The notes: generated by a model not told the origin, from the letters alone. Positions 22,744 to 34,019 are shown, counted from the first letter of the stretch. The stretch: DNA of 64,000 nt from Dicyema japonicum (GCA_011109175.1 RDEW01000075.1:118652-182651), one strand, 5' to 3'. Translations and numbers: made by a program.

Positions 22744-23269
22744 AATTTAGTTTATTTATTTAACAATTCTGGGATAGAATTTAGTTAATATATTAATTCA
22801 AATAATTTCTTATTAGTAATTGATTAATTTTTATTTTGTTAGTCTAGTTCAATGGTTAATTTTTTAATAAAAATTAAAGATTTTATTAAATCAAATAAAA
22901 AAGGACAAAACATCAGTTAGCTGCCGCCCTCACTGCGTGGCTGTTCCCTCTCAGAATTGCGAGCGAAATTCGCTCAAACAGCCAGCGGCGTTCGCGGAAA
23001 TCTCCAGTGCATGAGGTGATCCGGTTTCCAAGACGTCAGAAAAACTCTAGTGTAAAGGGGGAGTAGGATCCGGAAGTCTCCATAGCAAGCGGAACAAATT
23101 GGACATTATCATAAATATTTTCATTAGGTTTTATAAATATTTATCACGTGCTTTACAAATTAATTCTACTTTTTATGTGTACTTTCTAAAAAATTATTTA
23201 CTGATATATTTTCTAATTGTATTTAATATTTTATAGATGTGTGATAAAAACGTAAAACGAATTATATTT
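22744..23269. other. 3' flank of STAM; GC-richer patch at 22915-23100
   Basis: AATAAA at about 22866 may serve STAM. The patch at 22915-23100 is richer in GC, includes the inverted string gcgagcgaaattcgctc and 'gcgttcgcggaaatctcc', which faintly recalls the 3' ends of family B LINEs. No gene is proven. Confidence 0.35.
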
Positions 23270-24215
23270 TCTGTTGCGAGGGCTGAGAGTGATCGAGCGC
23301 TGAGCGTAATGACAGGTGCCAACATCTGCTATATTTATTGTAAATTAATCAATAATTAAGTTTGGGAATAATTTGTGCATTTTTATATAAAATCATTATT
23401 TTTACTAATAGAAATTAATCTTAGATAATAATAATTATTATCACTAATAACGTTGTTTTGATGCCTAATATTTTATAGATGTGTTAGACAGAGGAAGATG
23501 GAAAAGACTAACTATAAATATTGGGAGACGACCTGGACGAATTGAGATCACTCGCATTCGACAGAAAAAGATGGAAAAGACTAACTATAAATATTGTTTC
23601 TTTAAGTGTTGCACATGCGGGGCTATAATCATTATGGCTTTCGTGAAAGTGCCTTAATATTAATGCCTAATAAAGTTACCATAAAAACTACTGAAGAGTA
23701 CAGCATTAAAAATGTATGCTGGAGAGACAAGACCTGAATGTATCAGCAGCTTGGAAGTATAGAAAAGCTTTTATTTAATTTTAATTAAAATTTTAGGAGG
23801 AATAAGCAGGAATTTAATATTATCGTCGTATGCTCCATGTTCCAGAATTCCCGGAATTTGCTTCCATACCTAATATGAAGTGTTGAAAAATAATATTTAT
23901 TACATGTTATTTTTAGACGAGTTGCCTCTGACCGATTCCAAAAAGTATCGTGGTATTCCTCGATTCAACACTGTTGTGGAATCATGTTCACGATAATCCA
24001 GAAATTTTTAATATAGAAGATTTGGAAGTTGTAGAAAATCTAGACACTTATACAAAAGGTTTTTTATTGTTATTTATTTGTAAAGATTATGGATTCCAGT
24101 TTAACTTTGAGATGGTAAATTTGCAGTCTTCGTATTACAAAAGAATGAATAGGAAGATGGTAGTAGTTAATTCACAACGACAAAAAATCAAAATCAGTGA
24201 AAATAATAGTTAATG
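23270..24215 (+). mobile_element. integrase-type DNA element, C-terminal part, with nested LINE A tail
   Basis: 23270-23470 plus 23663-23890 is the inverted equivalent of 40920-41370, defining a repeated element whose edge holds 'gagcgctgag'. After it come 'YRGIPRFNTVVES' and 'YYKRMNRKMVVVNSQ', matching the C-terminus of the integrase-type proteins at 34.9-36.2 and 46.8-47.1 kb. A 27-nt intron-like segment (24059-24085, GT...AG) lies between 'TYTK' and 'DYGFQF'; removing it keeps the frame. The catalytic core is absent. Confidence 0.6.
23471..23662 (+). mobile_element. LINE family A 3'-end insertion with 10-bp target duplication
   Basis: Flanked by direct repeats atgcctaata (23461-23470 and 23663-23672). 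It encodes the end of the family A protein (GRPGRIEITRIRQKK region) and the 'tatggctttcgtgaaagtgc' 3' element, then an AAT-type tail. Part of it (gaagatggaaaagactaact) is duplicated internally. The uninterrupted site is preserved in the paralogous repeat near 41110. Confidence 0.8.
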
Positions 24216-26165
24216 GAGCTCCTTTTCAGTGCACATTTATTGGCCTTCAAAAAACCTGAAGGTGGGGTCCGCCCCATCGCAGTCGGCAACTATTTCAGAA
24301 GATTGACAGCGAAAATCGCATGCAGCATTGTCTGTCCGAGAAAATCTGAAGAATTTTCCCCCTCCAACTGGGGGTTGGTGTAAGGAACGGATGCGAGGCG
24401 GCAGTGCATGCTGCGAGGTGTTTTTTGACAGAAAGACGAACAAAACTCACACATTGGGGTCAAGCTGGACATCTGCAATGCCTCAATTCATTGAGGAGGG
24501 ATCAAATTTTCGAAACTACAAGCAAACGAGCCCCGGAACTTATTCCACTTGTCTTCCTCGCTTACGGAACCAATTCTTCACTGGTTTTCGGGGACAAGAT
24601 TATCTGTTCGGAGACCGGAGTTCAACAAGGGGACCCACTTGGTCCACTACTCTTCGCTCTGGCCATCGATGAAATTGTCCGCTCTATAAACACACAACTA
24701 AACCTTTGGTATCTCGATGACGCCACAATTGGAAGGTCGTGGAGAAAAGTACACGACGTTCTGTCACATGCCGTGCCGGCACTACGAAACCTCGGACTTG
24801 AGATAAACATAAAGAAATCGGAGCTAATAAATATCACATACTCGGAGAGTGATTTCATCAACGTGGTCGAGTCTTTCAACTCGGTACTACCTGGAATTAC
24901 TGTCGTACCCAGGGAGCGGACATACTTTCTTGGGTGCCCACTTGACGAAAAGGAACTGCGGAGCCATCTACAAACAAAAGAGGATGAACTCTCCAGAGTC
25001 ACAGAGAAACTCTCCTTACTCGATGGTCATACAGCGTTCTTCCTTTTTGAAGAATAGCATCGGCTTGCTCAAACTCCTATATGCTCTCCGATGTTTCCCT
25101 GCTTCAAACATCGTGACATCCTCCTGTCACTGGATAGGACATTGAGAAAATCAGCTGAATTGCTTCTAAACATCCACTTTGATGCGCCGAGTTGGAACCA
25201 ATGCAAGCTTGCCACACGCCTCGGAGGAACGGGTCTCAGGTCGGCGCTGGAGATCGCCTATCCAGCATGTGTCATCGCTCTCAAGTGGAAGCCTAATGGT
25301 CCAAGAAATCCTACGTATTACAACCGGACTCTCTTGGGAAAAATTCTTCGACCAAGCTCGTTGCGAATGGTGTGAAACTGGTTTGATATGCGAACGATCC
25401 TTCAGGCAACGTGGGGATGATATTTACTCCAAGAATATCTTCGACGTGCTAAAGTCTGAGGCCAACCAGCATCGTCTTGCATGCCTCGTGTCCGCCGCCA
25501 ACCATGGGAGCGGAGCGTGGCTGGATGCACTCCCGTGTTCCTCCCTGGGGACCCTATTGGACGATGACTGTATTCGGATTGGAATCGCACAACGCCTGGG
25601 AGCTGAGTTTTGCGTCGAACACCAATGTCGCTGTGGAGGGATCGTCGATGCCAAAAGGCTGCACCCGCTCTCGTGCAAAAGGAGCGCGGGCAGAGCACCT
25701 CTTGCGAGCTCTTGAAGCGGCAGGCTTCCCGACAGTACTGGAACCTGTGGGATTGGACCGCGGAGATGGGAAAAGACCGGATGGGTTAACTATCTTTCCG
25801 TTCACTGAGGGAAAATCGCTCGTATGGTACTGCACTGTTGTGGATTCTTTCTCGAACTCGATGATGCTCAGCTCGGCGCAGTCTGCTGGATCGGCAGCCG
25901 ATCTGGCCGAGAAAATCAAGATTAAAAAATATGGCGAAATTGGAGACCGCTACCGTTTTGTACCGGTAGCAATCGAGACGTCTGGTGCGGCTGGAAGTAT
26001 TACAGCCTCTTCCTAAAGGAAATCGGGGGAAAATTGGCCCACCGCAAGAAAGACGTGCGGGAAGCGGTCTGGCTGAGGCAAAGAATTGGTATCGCAGTTG
26101 TTCGCGGAAACGCTTACTCCGTGATGTCAGCAGCCGCTCTCCCCCATAGTTAATAAATAATATTT
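24214..26165 (+). pseudogene. LINE family B, RT plus C-terminal domain (frameshifted)
   Basis: The polymerase shows 'KKPEGGVRPIAVGNYFRRLT', a damaged catalytic-A segment near 24440, 'ETGVQQGDPLGPLLFALAI' and 'LWYLDDATIGRSW' with the LDD triad, followed by 'LRNLGLEINIKKSEL'. The C-terminal part contains 'NQHRLACLVSAAN', 'SLGTLLDDD', 'CRCGGIVDAKRLHPLSC', then 'GKRPDGLTIFPF', 'LVWYCTVVDSF' and 'VPVAIETSG'. The conserved WD of the nuclease-like core is WY here but WD in the near-identical copy at 41.6 kb. A stretch of about 28 nt present in that copy is missing near 25696. Frameshifts at about 24420, 25055 and 25690 disable it. The 3' end is 'cccatagttaataaataata'. Confidence 0.8.
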
Positions 26166-26839
26166 TATTGTTAAAAAAAAATTAGTACTTTTGTAAAATT
26201 GTTAACTTTGATATAATAGATTATTTTTGACATTGATGGATCACTCTCAGCGCTCGCGACATATTCGGATGAATACTTAAAGTTTGGAGTGTTACCCTAC
26301 GAACATAACAAATAACTTCCTACGTGACTTATGTGTAAGGAGGTCTTTACAGATGAAGGAATGAAGCCCTCAAGAATGTTTAATCATCTTAAGATTTTTT
26401 ATAAAATCAATGAAGTAAATATTAACTTGCAAGGAAACAATATCAATTTAATGAAATTATCATTCCCTTTATTGAAAAATTAATGCTTTATGAAAACAAT
26501 ATTAATAATAAAAGATTTTTATTTATTTTCCATATCTACAAAAATTTTGGGTTTATTTTTTGTAGTAATATTTATTAGGTTGAAAAATTACGGACTCAGA
26601 CTGTGAATGTTACTGTTTGCATCTAAAAAAGTTCAGAGTCGACATGAAAATTCGCTTTAATGATTTAGAAATTTCAAAATTTTTTAGTTAGTTAGTTAAG
26701 TAACCCCAGTCTCACTAACTTGTAGGAGACCAGCAGCTATTAAGTAGTACGCAGCAGATGTTGGTCGCTCCATAGATCGGTTAGTTCCGGCATTATGGAG
26801 AAACGTTGTGTCAATTCATGACATTTAAATAGGTGATGT
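26166..26839. other. no gene; one repeat edge at 26225-26270
   Basis: 'gatcactctcagcgctcgcgacat' resembles the edges at 23275-23310 and 41355-41375 and may be the terminus of an integrase-type element. The rest is AT-rich, with 'accccagtctcactaac' at 26703 resembling 7230. Confidence 0.35.
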
Positions 26840-27480
26840 GTTGTCAGCACGTGGAGGTTTCAAAAGGGGCAGAGTATATCATATGTTGGTAGATATGGGT
26901 GGTGCCCACATCGTAGACGAGCCAGGTTTACTCGCACGTCCCTTGAAAGAGAGGATTCTAATTGGTCTATTGGAGGAGAGGGTCGCTGTAATATTTTATT
27001 GTCTCCGAGTCTTCGTATGCTTCTCGTAGAAACAAAATCGTGTATCTGTTTCAGACGACTCCTGTCATTGGGGATGGAAGGAATGGATGATAACATTCGA
27101 GACAGGTCACTGGTTTCATAGGGAGTGGCAGGGATGTTCTAGACTGTAGGTTTTGGGAGAGGAACTGCAGGGCTCTCATTTCCAGATGGTCTCCAATTGG
27201 AAGGATCTTAATTTCCCAATGTAGATGATCGACAGCAGTTGATCTGAGACATCCAGTAATTATCCTGAGCGCGATGTTTTTGTACTTTTTGTAGTTTGTC
27301 AATAGAAGTAAGAGAGGCAGAGGTTGACCAGCAAGGGCTTGCAATAGTTAATAGTTGTTCGAATGAATTGTTTATATATATGATGGTTAAGGCTTCTTTA
27401 CTTTGACCAAAGGAATGACTTGACCACAGCTTTAAATAAAATTTTTGATTGGTGTATAAATCCATTTTAAGTTGAAACGT
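26840..27480 (-). pseudogene. jockey/CR1-like LINE RT C-terminus
   Basis: Minus-strand translation gives 'LTNYKKYKNIALRIITGCLR' with 'HLHWEIKILPIGDHLEM', then 'LSRDVRVNLARLRCGHHPYL'. These are the characteristic tail motifs of jockey-type polymerases (RIIxG, LPxxxH, LAxLRSGxxxxL). The frame shifts between the two halves near 27060. The catalytic domain is not here. Confidence 0.7.
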
Positions 27481-28179
27481 TAATATATCTCTAGAAATAA
27501 CAGAAAATTTATTAAATCTGAGATATGATTTTTGAGGCTAAAGTCATATTTAGCAAATATGGATATCAACAATTCTGGTTAGTAATATTTGATAATATTA
27601 AATTTGGTCAGATTGACATTGCACTCTAATTATGGAAAAACAATTTCGCCGAATAAATCCGCAATTGAAAAAAATTAAATTTAATCTTATGGGGGCGCTA
27701 AAATTTTGGAGATTCAAAATTGTATCAAAAAGGGGGCTGACTTAAAAAAGGTTAAGAACCACTGTTCTAGTCAAAGTGTTTTTGATGATCTGGGATAACC
27801 AACGGTATAGACACACTATCAACGGGGGCATATATACAATCTGCATCAATTGAAATTAGGTATCACAAATCAAATCTTAAAACCCTTCATCTCATTCCAT
27901 CATTATTCAATTCTTTTTTGTAACGATTTTGTTTTAAACTGGATTTCTTGGTTTTATGCAGGAACATATAAAAATACGGCCATTTTCTTGTAAACTTGTC
28001 AGAAAGGAAAATAGCAAGGGATGAAATCTGACAGAGGAAGATGACATAAGATGTTTTCTGTTTGGATTGAGTTAATTTATTCGATCTTCGAAGCTAAATG
28101 GCAAACTTGAATGAATATTCTAGCGTCAGAGAAATTTTTATAACACCAGGAACACAGATAGAGGATTTAAGGTTAATCG
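27481..28179. other. no gene; hAT-like terminal repeat at 27730-27764
   Basis: The minus strand at 27764 begins CAGTGGTTCTTAACCTTTTT, the classical terminal repeat of Charlie-type hAT elements. Its partner was not located. The rest is AT-rich. Confidence 0.4.
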
Positions 28180-29025
28180 CTGTGCCTTCTTCTCATACAT
28201 TTCGTTTGAAAGAGTCATACTTCCTTTTTTTTCTCCACCTCCACAAGTCTGCAAACGGTTCTTGGGACGTAATGCTAACTTCTTATGATAAGATTTGGGC
28301 AGGACTCTTCATCATGTACCACATTTTCCGGTTTATTGTGTTTGACTAGCACCGAGATTCGGATAACACTGTCAACCTTGATTTTGACTCTGTGTTCTCT
28401 ACTACAGATTGCACCTAATAGTCCGCAACTTTTTGGTGTGGTAAATACCATACTTATTACATAGTAGAAGATGAGGACTCCTTACTACCTCGTTATTCTT
28501 CCACATATTGTCGTGAAAGAGCATGGATCCGCACGGAGTGACTAAATAATCAACCGACATGCATCTTGACTTACAATGAGGACATTTATTTGTTGATCGA
28601 CCCAAAAAAATATTGTGGTCTTGCATATACGTGTACAACGCTTCCGATCGAGGTAAGTTAACACCATATTTAAGCCATGTTGTCGATGACTTAAGATCAA
28701 CATGTGGGTTGTCCAATGCTCTGTAGAGGACCTTATGAAGGCTTTTTAAGTTGATCTTTTCATCAATTTATTATATTGTAATTCGATCAACGCCTTCACA
28801 TTTACTAACCCATCATCAGCAACACCATACTTAGAAATATGTCTGATAGTGCCTAGGTGAGTTGCCTGTGTTTTCTCGGTCGTTATTATGACGTGTTCCC
28901 TAGCAGACACACTTGACCCAGCTATCAGGGTGTCGTGCATTCACAAAAGGATACGCTCACTTAATTGAACTACTTCACACAGTGCACGGCCGTTCACAAG
29001 GGGTAACAAAATGTAGCTTGTTTAT
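28180..29025 (-). pseudogene. R4/Dong-like LINE, second copy (3' part)
   Basis: Minus strand, same family as 19341-20995. It has 'MHDTLIAGSSVSAREHVIIT', 'NPHVDLKSSTTWLKYG', an intact zinc finger 'NKCPHCKSRCMSVDYLVTPC' and a damaged endonuclease whose KPDIVVHDK has become 'KPENVVHDEE'. Frameshifts at about 28745 and 28410. It is useful as a comparison because it keeps the frame across the zinc finger where the other copy is broken. Confidence 0.8.
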
Positions 29026-29452
29026 GACTTACATTTACAGGACCCAACTCATCAGAGTCACTTAATTCGGTACATTTAACATAAAAATATTTTATTTCTA
29101 CTATTTAAATTGATACACCAAATTTACCAAAATTACAGCCAATCAACTAAATTCATTCAAACTTAAAGATACTACATTTAACTTTTTCAGATCCCAAATC
29201 TTAATACTACACTAATTAAGTTTTCAAAGCAGAATAGTGTAATTTAAGAATACAAGTCATTTAATCTCAATTTACACTAAGAAAGTTAATCTAATAAATA
29301 ATAGTCAAAATTTTACAAGTTAATACTACACCGAATTAAAGAAGACCATTGAAACTCAAATTTTACACGACTAATCTTTTTACCTCCCAAAAATCACTAA
29401 TTCATAAATAAAAAGCACTCCACTAGAAAACTAAAAGAATATTTAATAAAAA
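29026..29452. other. 3' flank of E2F
   Basis: AT-rich, with loosely repeated 'ttaatactacac' strings (29205, 29321). No gene seen. Confidence 0.4.
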
Positions 29453-30321
29453 CTAATCATTCTGACCGTCCCTATAAACATCATGAAGTCCCTCAGTCTC
29501 CATCAGTCCACAGAAGTACTCACTCGTGTGAAATGGTTCAAACGACATCAAAGAGTCATCTCGGCACTCCTTCGACTCCTTCATCTCATCCTTCCTTTCC
29601 GGACAGTAAAACACGCCGATGTCCCCACTGTCGCTTTTTACTCGAAGTTTGAACTCCTTAAGTAGTCATGAACCCCAAACGTTGTCGGGAACAGAGACCG
29701 ACGAAAATGCCGGAGCTTTAACAGCCAAAACAGTAGACTCGGAGAAAAACCCGACGTTCCGGATGTCCTCGTTAGAGATGTGGGCAAAGCTAGACTTAAT
29801 TTGAGATGACCTTACTCTGAGTACTCACTGGCGAGGTTTTTCAGTTCGTTTTCACCGATTTTAAGAATTTCAGTGAGTTTTTTATCCACGGAATTCAGTT
29901 TTTTCACTTGATTTAACAAAATTCTTTCGTCCTCAGCGGCCTTCTCCGTTCCCTGAACCTCACACCCACTAATTTTGTTATATATATTATAAAACCGCCA
30001 CGTTACTAAATTCCGCGACTTTTTGTGTACCAAATGGATCCCCTCAAGCACATTTACGATATCGTAGAGTCTTCGCTTTGGAATCGAGAGCAGGGAAGCA
30101 ACAGTATTTAAGTCCACGGTCTGAAATTATAGTTTCACAGTAGAACCAGATCTGGGGTACTCATAAGGACTTCTATAAACTTTTTTGTAAGGTAGGACAA
30201 GGAATTATCACATTTCCAATTGGGTACTTCAAATGAATTTTCCTTGTCCGACTAAGATTAAAATCTCTGTTAAAAATACGGATATTGGGGAAAAACTATG
30301 AGATTTATCATTCCCGTCCAT
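29453..30321 (-). CDS. E2F: E2F transcription factor (compact E2F1-5 type)
   Basis: Exons (minus) 30280-30321, 30147-30251, 29816-30120, 29681-29789 and 29453-29656; introns 28, 26, 26 and 24 nt. The 254-aa protein has the winged-helix DNA-binding domain ('SLSYLTKKFIEVL', 'RRLYDIVNVLEGIHLVHKKS', the RRxYD DNA-contact motif), a leucine-rich coiled coil, the marked box ('ESTVLAVKAP', 'GDIGVFYCPE') and a C-terminal 'YFCGLMETEGLHDVYRD' that matches the Rb-binding motif of activator E2Fs (DYHFGLEEGEGIRDLFD). It would act with DP at cell-cycle promoters and be held by Rb. Only about 37 residues precede the DNA-binding domain, so the cyclin A-binding N-terminus of E2F1-3 is absent, as in E2F4/5. Confidence 0.92.
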
Positions 30322-30429
30322 AGAATAACTTGAATGATTAATGATAATTTAATTTGAATTAAAAAATAGTAGAAAATTAATTTTTTGTTTTTTAATTAAA
30401 TAATTTGTTTGTCTATTTGTATTATTTTA
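30322..30429. other. 5' flank of E2F
   Basis: About 100 nt of AT-rich sequence separates the E2F start from a LINE on the opposite strand. No TTTSGCGC-type E2F site is visible. Confidence 0.3.
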
Positions 30430-31195
30430 GTTTATATAATTTCCATAATATTTTATAAGACTAGCTGAATGGTTCCTAACAGTAAATCCGGACAAGACTG
30501 AGGTAACTGAACTCAAGAGGGAAGAAACAAGGACGGAAGAGCACCAGCGCAAGTGCAAAAAGCTTGGCTCCCTCCTTGGAGACCATGAAGAAACTAAAAG
30601 AAGGAAAACCTTAGCACAAACTGCCCTTTCCAGACTGAAGAACACTTGGCTCCACAGAAAGGGCCTTGACATTATAACAAAAACTCGATTATACAACTCG
30701 CTAGTGAATCCCATACTACTATATAACGTTGGTACCTGGGCCTGCTCAAGAAATGAACTGAAGAGGCTTAATGCGTTTCATAGAGACCAACTACGACATA
30801 TGATGTTCGAAAGAAGTGATACGGAATGTCATCTAATCTTCTCTATAAAAGGACTAGGACCTCTGAAATTTCAAATGAAATTCTGGATACACGATGGAAT
30901 CTTTTCGGCCATATTCTGCGACTGATCCTAGATGCCCCCGCGAACGTAGCCATGGAGGATTACTTCATGTTGGAAGCCCCTCGTTTTTGTGGTCGCCCAA
31001 GGACGGCACTGCCAGTCGTTCTCGACGAGGACCTCAAAGAAATGGGACGGCATCTTGAAAGTGGAGAGGATCTTGACTGGTTACATACTGCGGCTTCGAG
31101 TAGGAAGAAGTGGATGAAATTAACTAGTGATTTGCTAACTCGTGTTGCACATGCTTTGTCAAGTCATATGACATATCGATAAGTGCAAATAATAA
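30430..31195 (+). pseudogene. LINE family A, best-preserved C-terminal copy
   Basis: Joined frames give 'LAEWFLTVNPDKTEVTEL', 'KKLGSLLGDHEET', 'RLYNSLVNPILLYNVGTWA', 'FHRDQLRHM', then after a frameshift near 30850 'RWNLFGHILRL', 'GRPRTALPVVLDEDL' and 'GEDLDWLHTAASSRKKW'. The end 'VAHALSSHMTYR' is followed by the family 3' element and 'aataataat'. This is the region after the YADD box plus the C-terminal tail. Confidence 0.75.
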
Positions 31196-31508
31196 TACGA
31201 CCTTGGGGTTTGGAACGGACCTCGAGGCTGAAAAACTTCAGTTTTTGGAACACTTTGTAAATCTCTGCCAAAAATACTGAAAACTTCGATTTGGAACTGA
31301 ATTTATTACTATTTTTTATTTCTAGTCATTAAAAAATTAATTATTTTTAAATAAAAAAACTCCACACTATATCATTATGAGTCTCAGTTACGAGAAAAAA
31401 AGTTGAAATTGCTCGACTACTTTTGAAAAATCATTCACATAGAGTACTTGCTCGGAAATATGAAACGAGCATTGGCACAATAGCTAAAAAAAAACGATTA
31501 TGCTGTAC
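31196..31508 (+). pseudogene. pogo/Tigger-like HTH fragment
   Basis: From 31377 the plus strand encodes 'MSLSYEKKVEIARLLLKN' and 'RVLARKYETSIGTIAKKK', the first CENP-B-type helix-turn-helix of pogo transposases (ARKYxVSxSTIxxIxKxK). A LINE A tail interrupts it 11 codons later. Downstream of that insertion (31673 on) no clear DDE core follows. The 31196-31370 part is AT-rich. Confidence 0.5.
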
Positions 31509-31521
31509 ATAACCCGTGGGA

Positions 31522-31659
31522 CGGGGACGACCTGGACGAATTGAGATCACTCGCATTCGACAGAGGAAGATGGAAAAGACTAACTATAAATATTGTTTCT
31601 TTGAGTGTTGCACATGCGATAATCATTATGGCTTTCGTGAACGTGCTTTAATAATAATA
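31522..31659 (+). mobile_element. LINE family A tail insertion with 13-bp target duplication
   Basis: Bounded by perfect direct repeats ataacccgtggga (31509-31521 and 31660-31672). The 138-nt insert encodes 'GDDLDELRSLAFDRGRWKRL', runs through 'gttgcacatgcgataatcattatggctttcgtgaacgtgc' (in parts) and ends in (AAT)n. It is a textbook 5'-truncated LINE insertion, and shows that this 3' end is what the LINE machinery copies. Confidence 0.85.
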
Positions 31660-31779
31660 ATAACCCGTGGGAACGTTATTTCAAATTTTCGAACTCAAAC
31701 AAAAACTGACGATATTTTAATATTTTATAATTCTACAAGGCTTACACAGCCGATGTGATTTACGCCCTGAACATTCGAA

Positions 31780-32720
31780 TACCTCCTTTAATATTTTTTG
31801 TCTCCAAGTCTGTCACTCGAAGCTCATAGGGACGTTCTCTAAGTCAATTTACGCGTTATTAAGCGAAGATCTGCCACCTTCCTACTCCAAAAGGCCTCGG
31901 TTGTAAAATACCACGTGTTCAAAAGTCAGCAATCCTCTTTAGTATTCCACAATTCTTAATAAAACGACTTGTTGATAACTCTCAAACCTCGAATGCAAGA
32001 AATTCAGACGGTCGGCTATAAATCACTTGAAAAATCTCGATCCGAATGGGTTTTTTGCTTTAACCAATCTAATCTAATACTTAATTAATCACGAATCGGT
32101 ACCTATGCTTTGAAAAGATTCACGATCATTCCTATTTTCAACCCAATCGTGGCCTTTAAAACCCTGGAGCGACTAATTGTTGCATCTATCAACATCGACA
32201 AAGCTTTCGACTGATCATCGAGGCACGTTCTGAGCAGGAAGATTTTCGATACTACTATCCCGTCCCGTTTGGAAATTTTATTACTCACTTTCCTCTCCGG
32301 CTGCTTTGAACGATTATACTCTCGTTATCGATACATGCCAAACGGCTTTTTTATAGCAAGCTTGTCGATAAACAAGAACACACTTTTACTATCTTATGAC
32401 GACAATATCATAATTTTTATATGACCATGATGTAACTGGTTCTACAAGAACATCTTTTCTAGAATATTTTGTCAAAATTTCCTCTTTGTTGGACCAAATC
32501 TTTTCGGCTCTTGTTCGAAAAATCATCTATAACGTTCTTCACTACTAACCGTCATCAGTTCAATTTGAAACCAACGTTGTTTCAAAACAAAGCTCCAGCC
32601 CAAAGAAAACATTGGCATCTGGTAACGAACTGGACACACTGAGGGATCTTGCTAAAAACAGAAAAGCCTGGAACAAGCTAACTCTTATGTATGCGGGGCT
32701 ATAAAAATTATGGCTCTTGT
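31780..32720 (+). pseudogene. LINE reverse transcriptase relic, joined to LINE A 3' end
   Basis: Around 32175-32430 the plus strand carries 'SINIDKAFD' (catalytic A box), 'YMPNGF' and 'LLLSYDDNIIIFI' (YADD-like, Ala lost), resembling the 2A-type LINE polymerase (DIQKAFDS, LPNGVPQGS, LLSYADDIVVAS). From 32605 it continues as 'LASGNELDTLRDLAKNRKAW', the family A C-terminus. Either a chimera or two abutting relics. Confidence 0.5.
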
Positions 32721-32830
32721 GAAAGTGCTAAAAGAAGTGAAGAGCATTCCTTAGTTCTCCCTCTACGATTAGTTATAATAACTGTTCTTTACTTAAAAAA
32801 GTGTGTGTTCTGCACGAGCAAACCCTGGCC
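32688..32830 (+). mobile_element. SINE S1 fragments in rearranged order
   Basis: 'tatgcggggctataaaaatt' with 'atggctcttgtgaaagtgct' (the S1/LINE A tail) is followed directly by 'gaagtgaagagcattcctta' and 'actgttctttacttaaa', which normally precedes it. So one tail abuts a second truncated S1 body. Confidence 0.6.
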
Positions 32831-33015
32831 ATTTTACGTGCTTATGACAACGCGGGAGTGCTTACTTTTTTTCTCATCAAAAATAAAAAAAATAGAATGT
32901 CGATTTTGGCGTTAAATTTTAGAATCAATATTTTTTGTAATTTAATTAAAGATAGTTTTTTAACGCAGAGTAAATAAGATTTTTTAAAATGAAAAATTCT
33001 TTCATAAAATTAGAG

Positions 33016-33650
33016 CAGTGGTTCCCAATCTTTTTGAGAGCGCCGAACCCTATCGGCATTTTTTTATACGGATCCTTTATATAGTTTTTAACAATTATCA
33101 GTATTTTACAAATATAAAAAATAAAATTCTAGTTAGTGGGATGATTGCTGACGTTTATTCGCCGAACCAAAGTGGTTTCAATGTCATCAGACATATCCTT
33201 GATGCGTCTGACACAGAATTATTAGAAATAGGAATTAAGTCGAGCTCAGCGACAGCAATTTCTCTGAACATTAGCTTCACTACTTCTTTGCATGCAGGAA
33301 AAATAAAAGTTTCGGCGAGAGTATGCGATTTCAATCTCAGCAACAGCATAACTGGCATGCAGTGATTTTTCGTTTATTTTGATTTTTTTGTAAACTGGGA
33401 TTCTTGAACTTTATTCTGGTCCAATTTCCGCATAAAATATTCTTTTTTTCTTTCAAAGTTCAGCTGCTTGGTGGAGAAATGACGTCTAAGTTTCGTTGAA
33501 GCCATAACACTATTCGCAAGTTTATCATTGCAAACAACACAAAGTGGTAGAGTGCAATCCACATTCCCAGTCCATGTGAAACCAAAGGCAATATAACTTT
33601 CTCGATTCGATCGAACTTTAAGATATTCACTGTCACAAGACTCCATTTAC
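33016..33650 (-). pseudogene. ZBED5-like hAT transposase fragment with terminal repeat
   Basis: The plus strand at 33016 begins CAGTGGTTCCCAATCTTTTT, a hAT-type terminal repeat. Inside on the minus strand is the BED zinc finger 'LPLCVVCNDKLANSVMAST' followed by 'KLRRHFSTK' (C-x2-C...H), preceded by 'SYIAFGFTWTG', and further on 'DLIPISNNSVSDASR', as in ZBED5 (IPLSNNTVxRRI). The catalytic part is missing. Confidence 0.7.
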
Positions 33651-34019
33651 ACGCGCAAATTAAATTAATTCGGGACTTCCACCTGCATAACCAGCCAGTG
33701 GAAGCTTTAAAATCATTTTCGCCCAGTGCTTTAGCAAACTCTGTAGCTTTTGTGATAATAATTGGTCCTGACAAACAAATTCGCAATTCAAGGTTAAAGA
33801 CGATTAATAGGATTAGATCAAAGATTGATGTCAGAAGGCCGGTTTATGATAAAAGAAAATTCAAGTTGGGACCACAAAATACGGCCGGTATTCGGAATAG
33901 AGGAGAATATCGAAGATAAAATAGCAGTGATGGCCTATGAGGTGAATCGGGACCAGAAGTTTAGTCCGGTTTTAAGAGAATTCCGGTATACCGAGGAGTC
34001 AGTTTAGGGAGGTTTAACT
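33651..34019 (-). pseudogene. pogo/Tigger transposase fragment (CENP-B domain)
   Basis: Minus-strand translation includes 'GPIIITKATEFAKALG' and 'DFKASTGWLCRWKSRIN', the second CENP-B/HTH half of Tigger-like transposases (FKASxGWLxRWKxRH). The element edge at 34019 reads on the minus strand CAGTTAAACCTCCCTAAACT and abuts TA. The other side is truncated by the hAT relic at about 33650. Confidence 0.65.

Noticed and set aside
29200-29345. Tandem array of 'ttaatactacac'
   Set aside because: Only two or three diverged occurrences with irregular spacing in AT-rich sequence.
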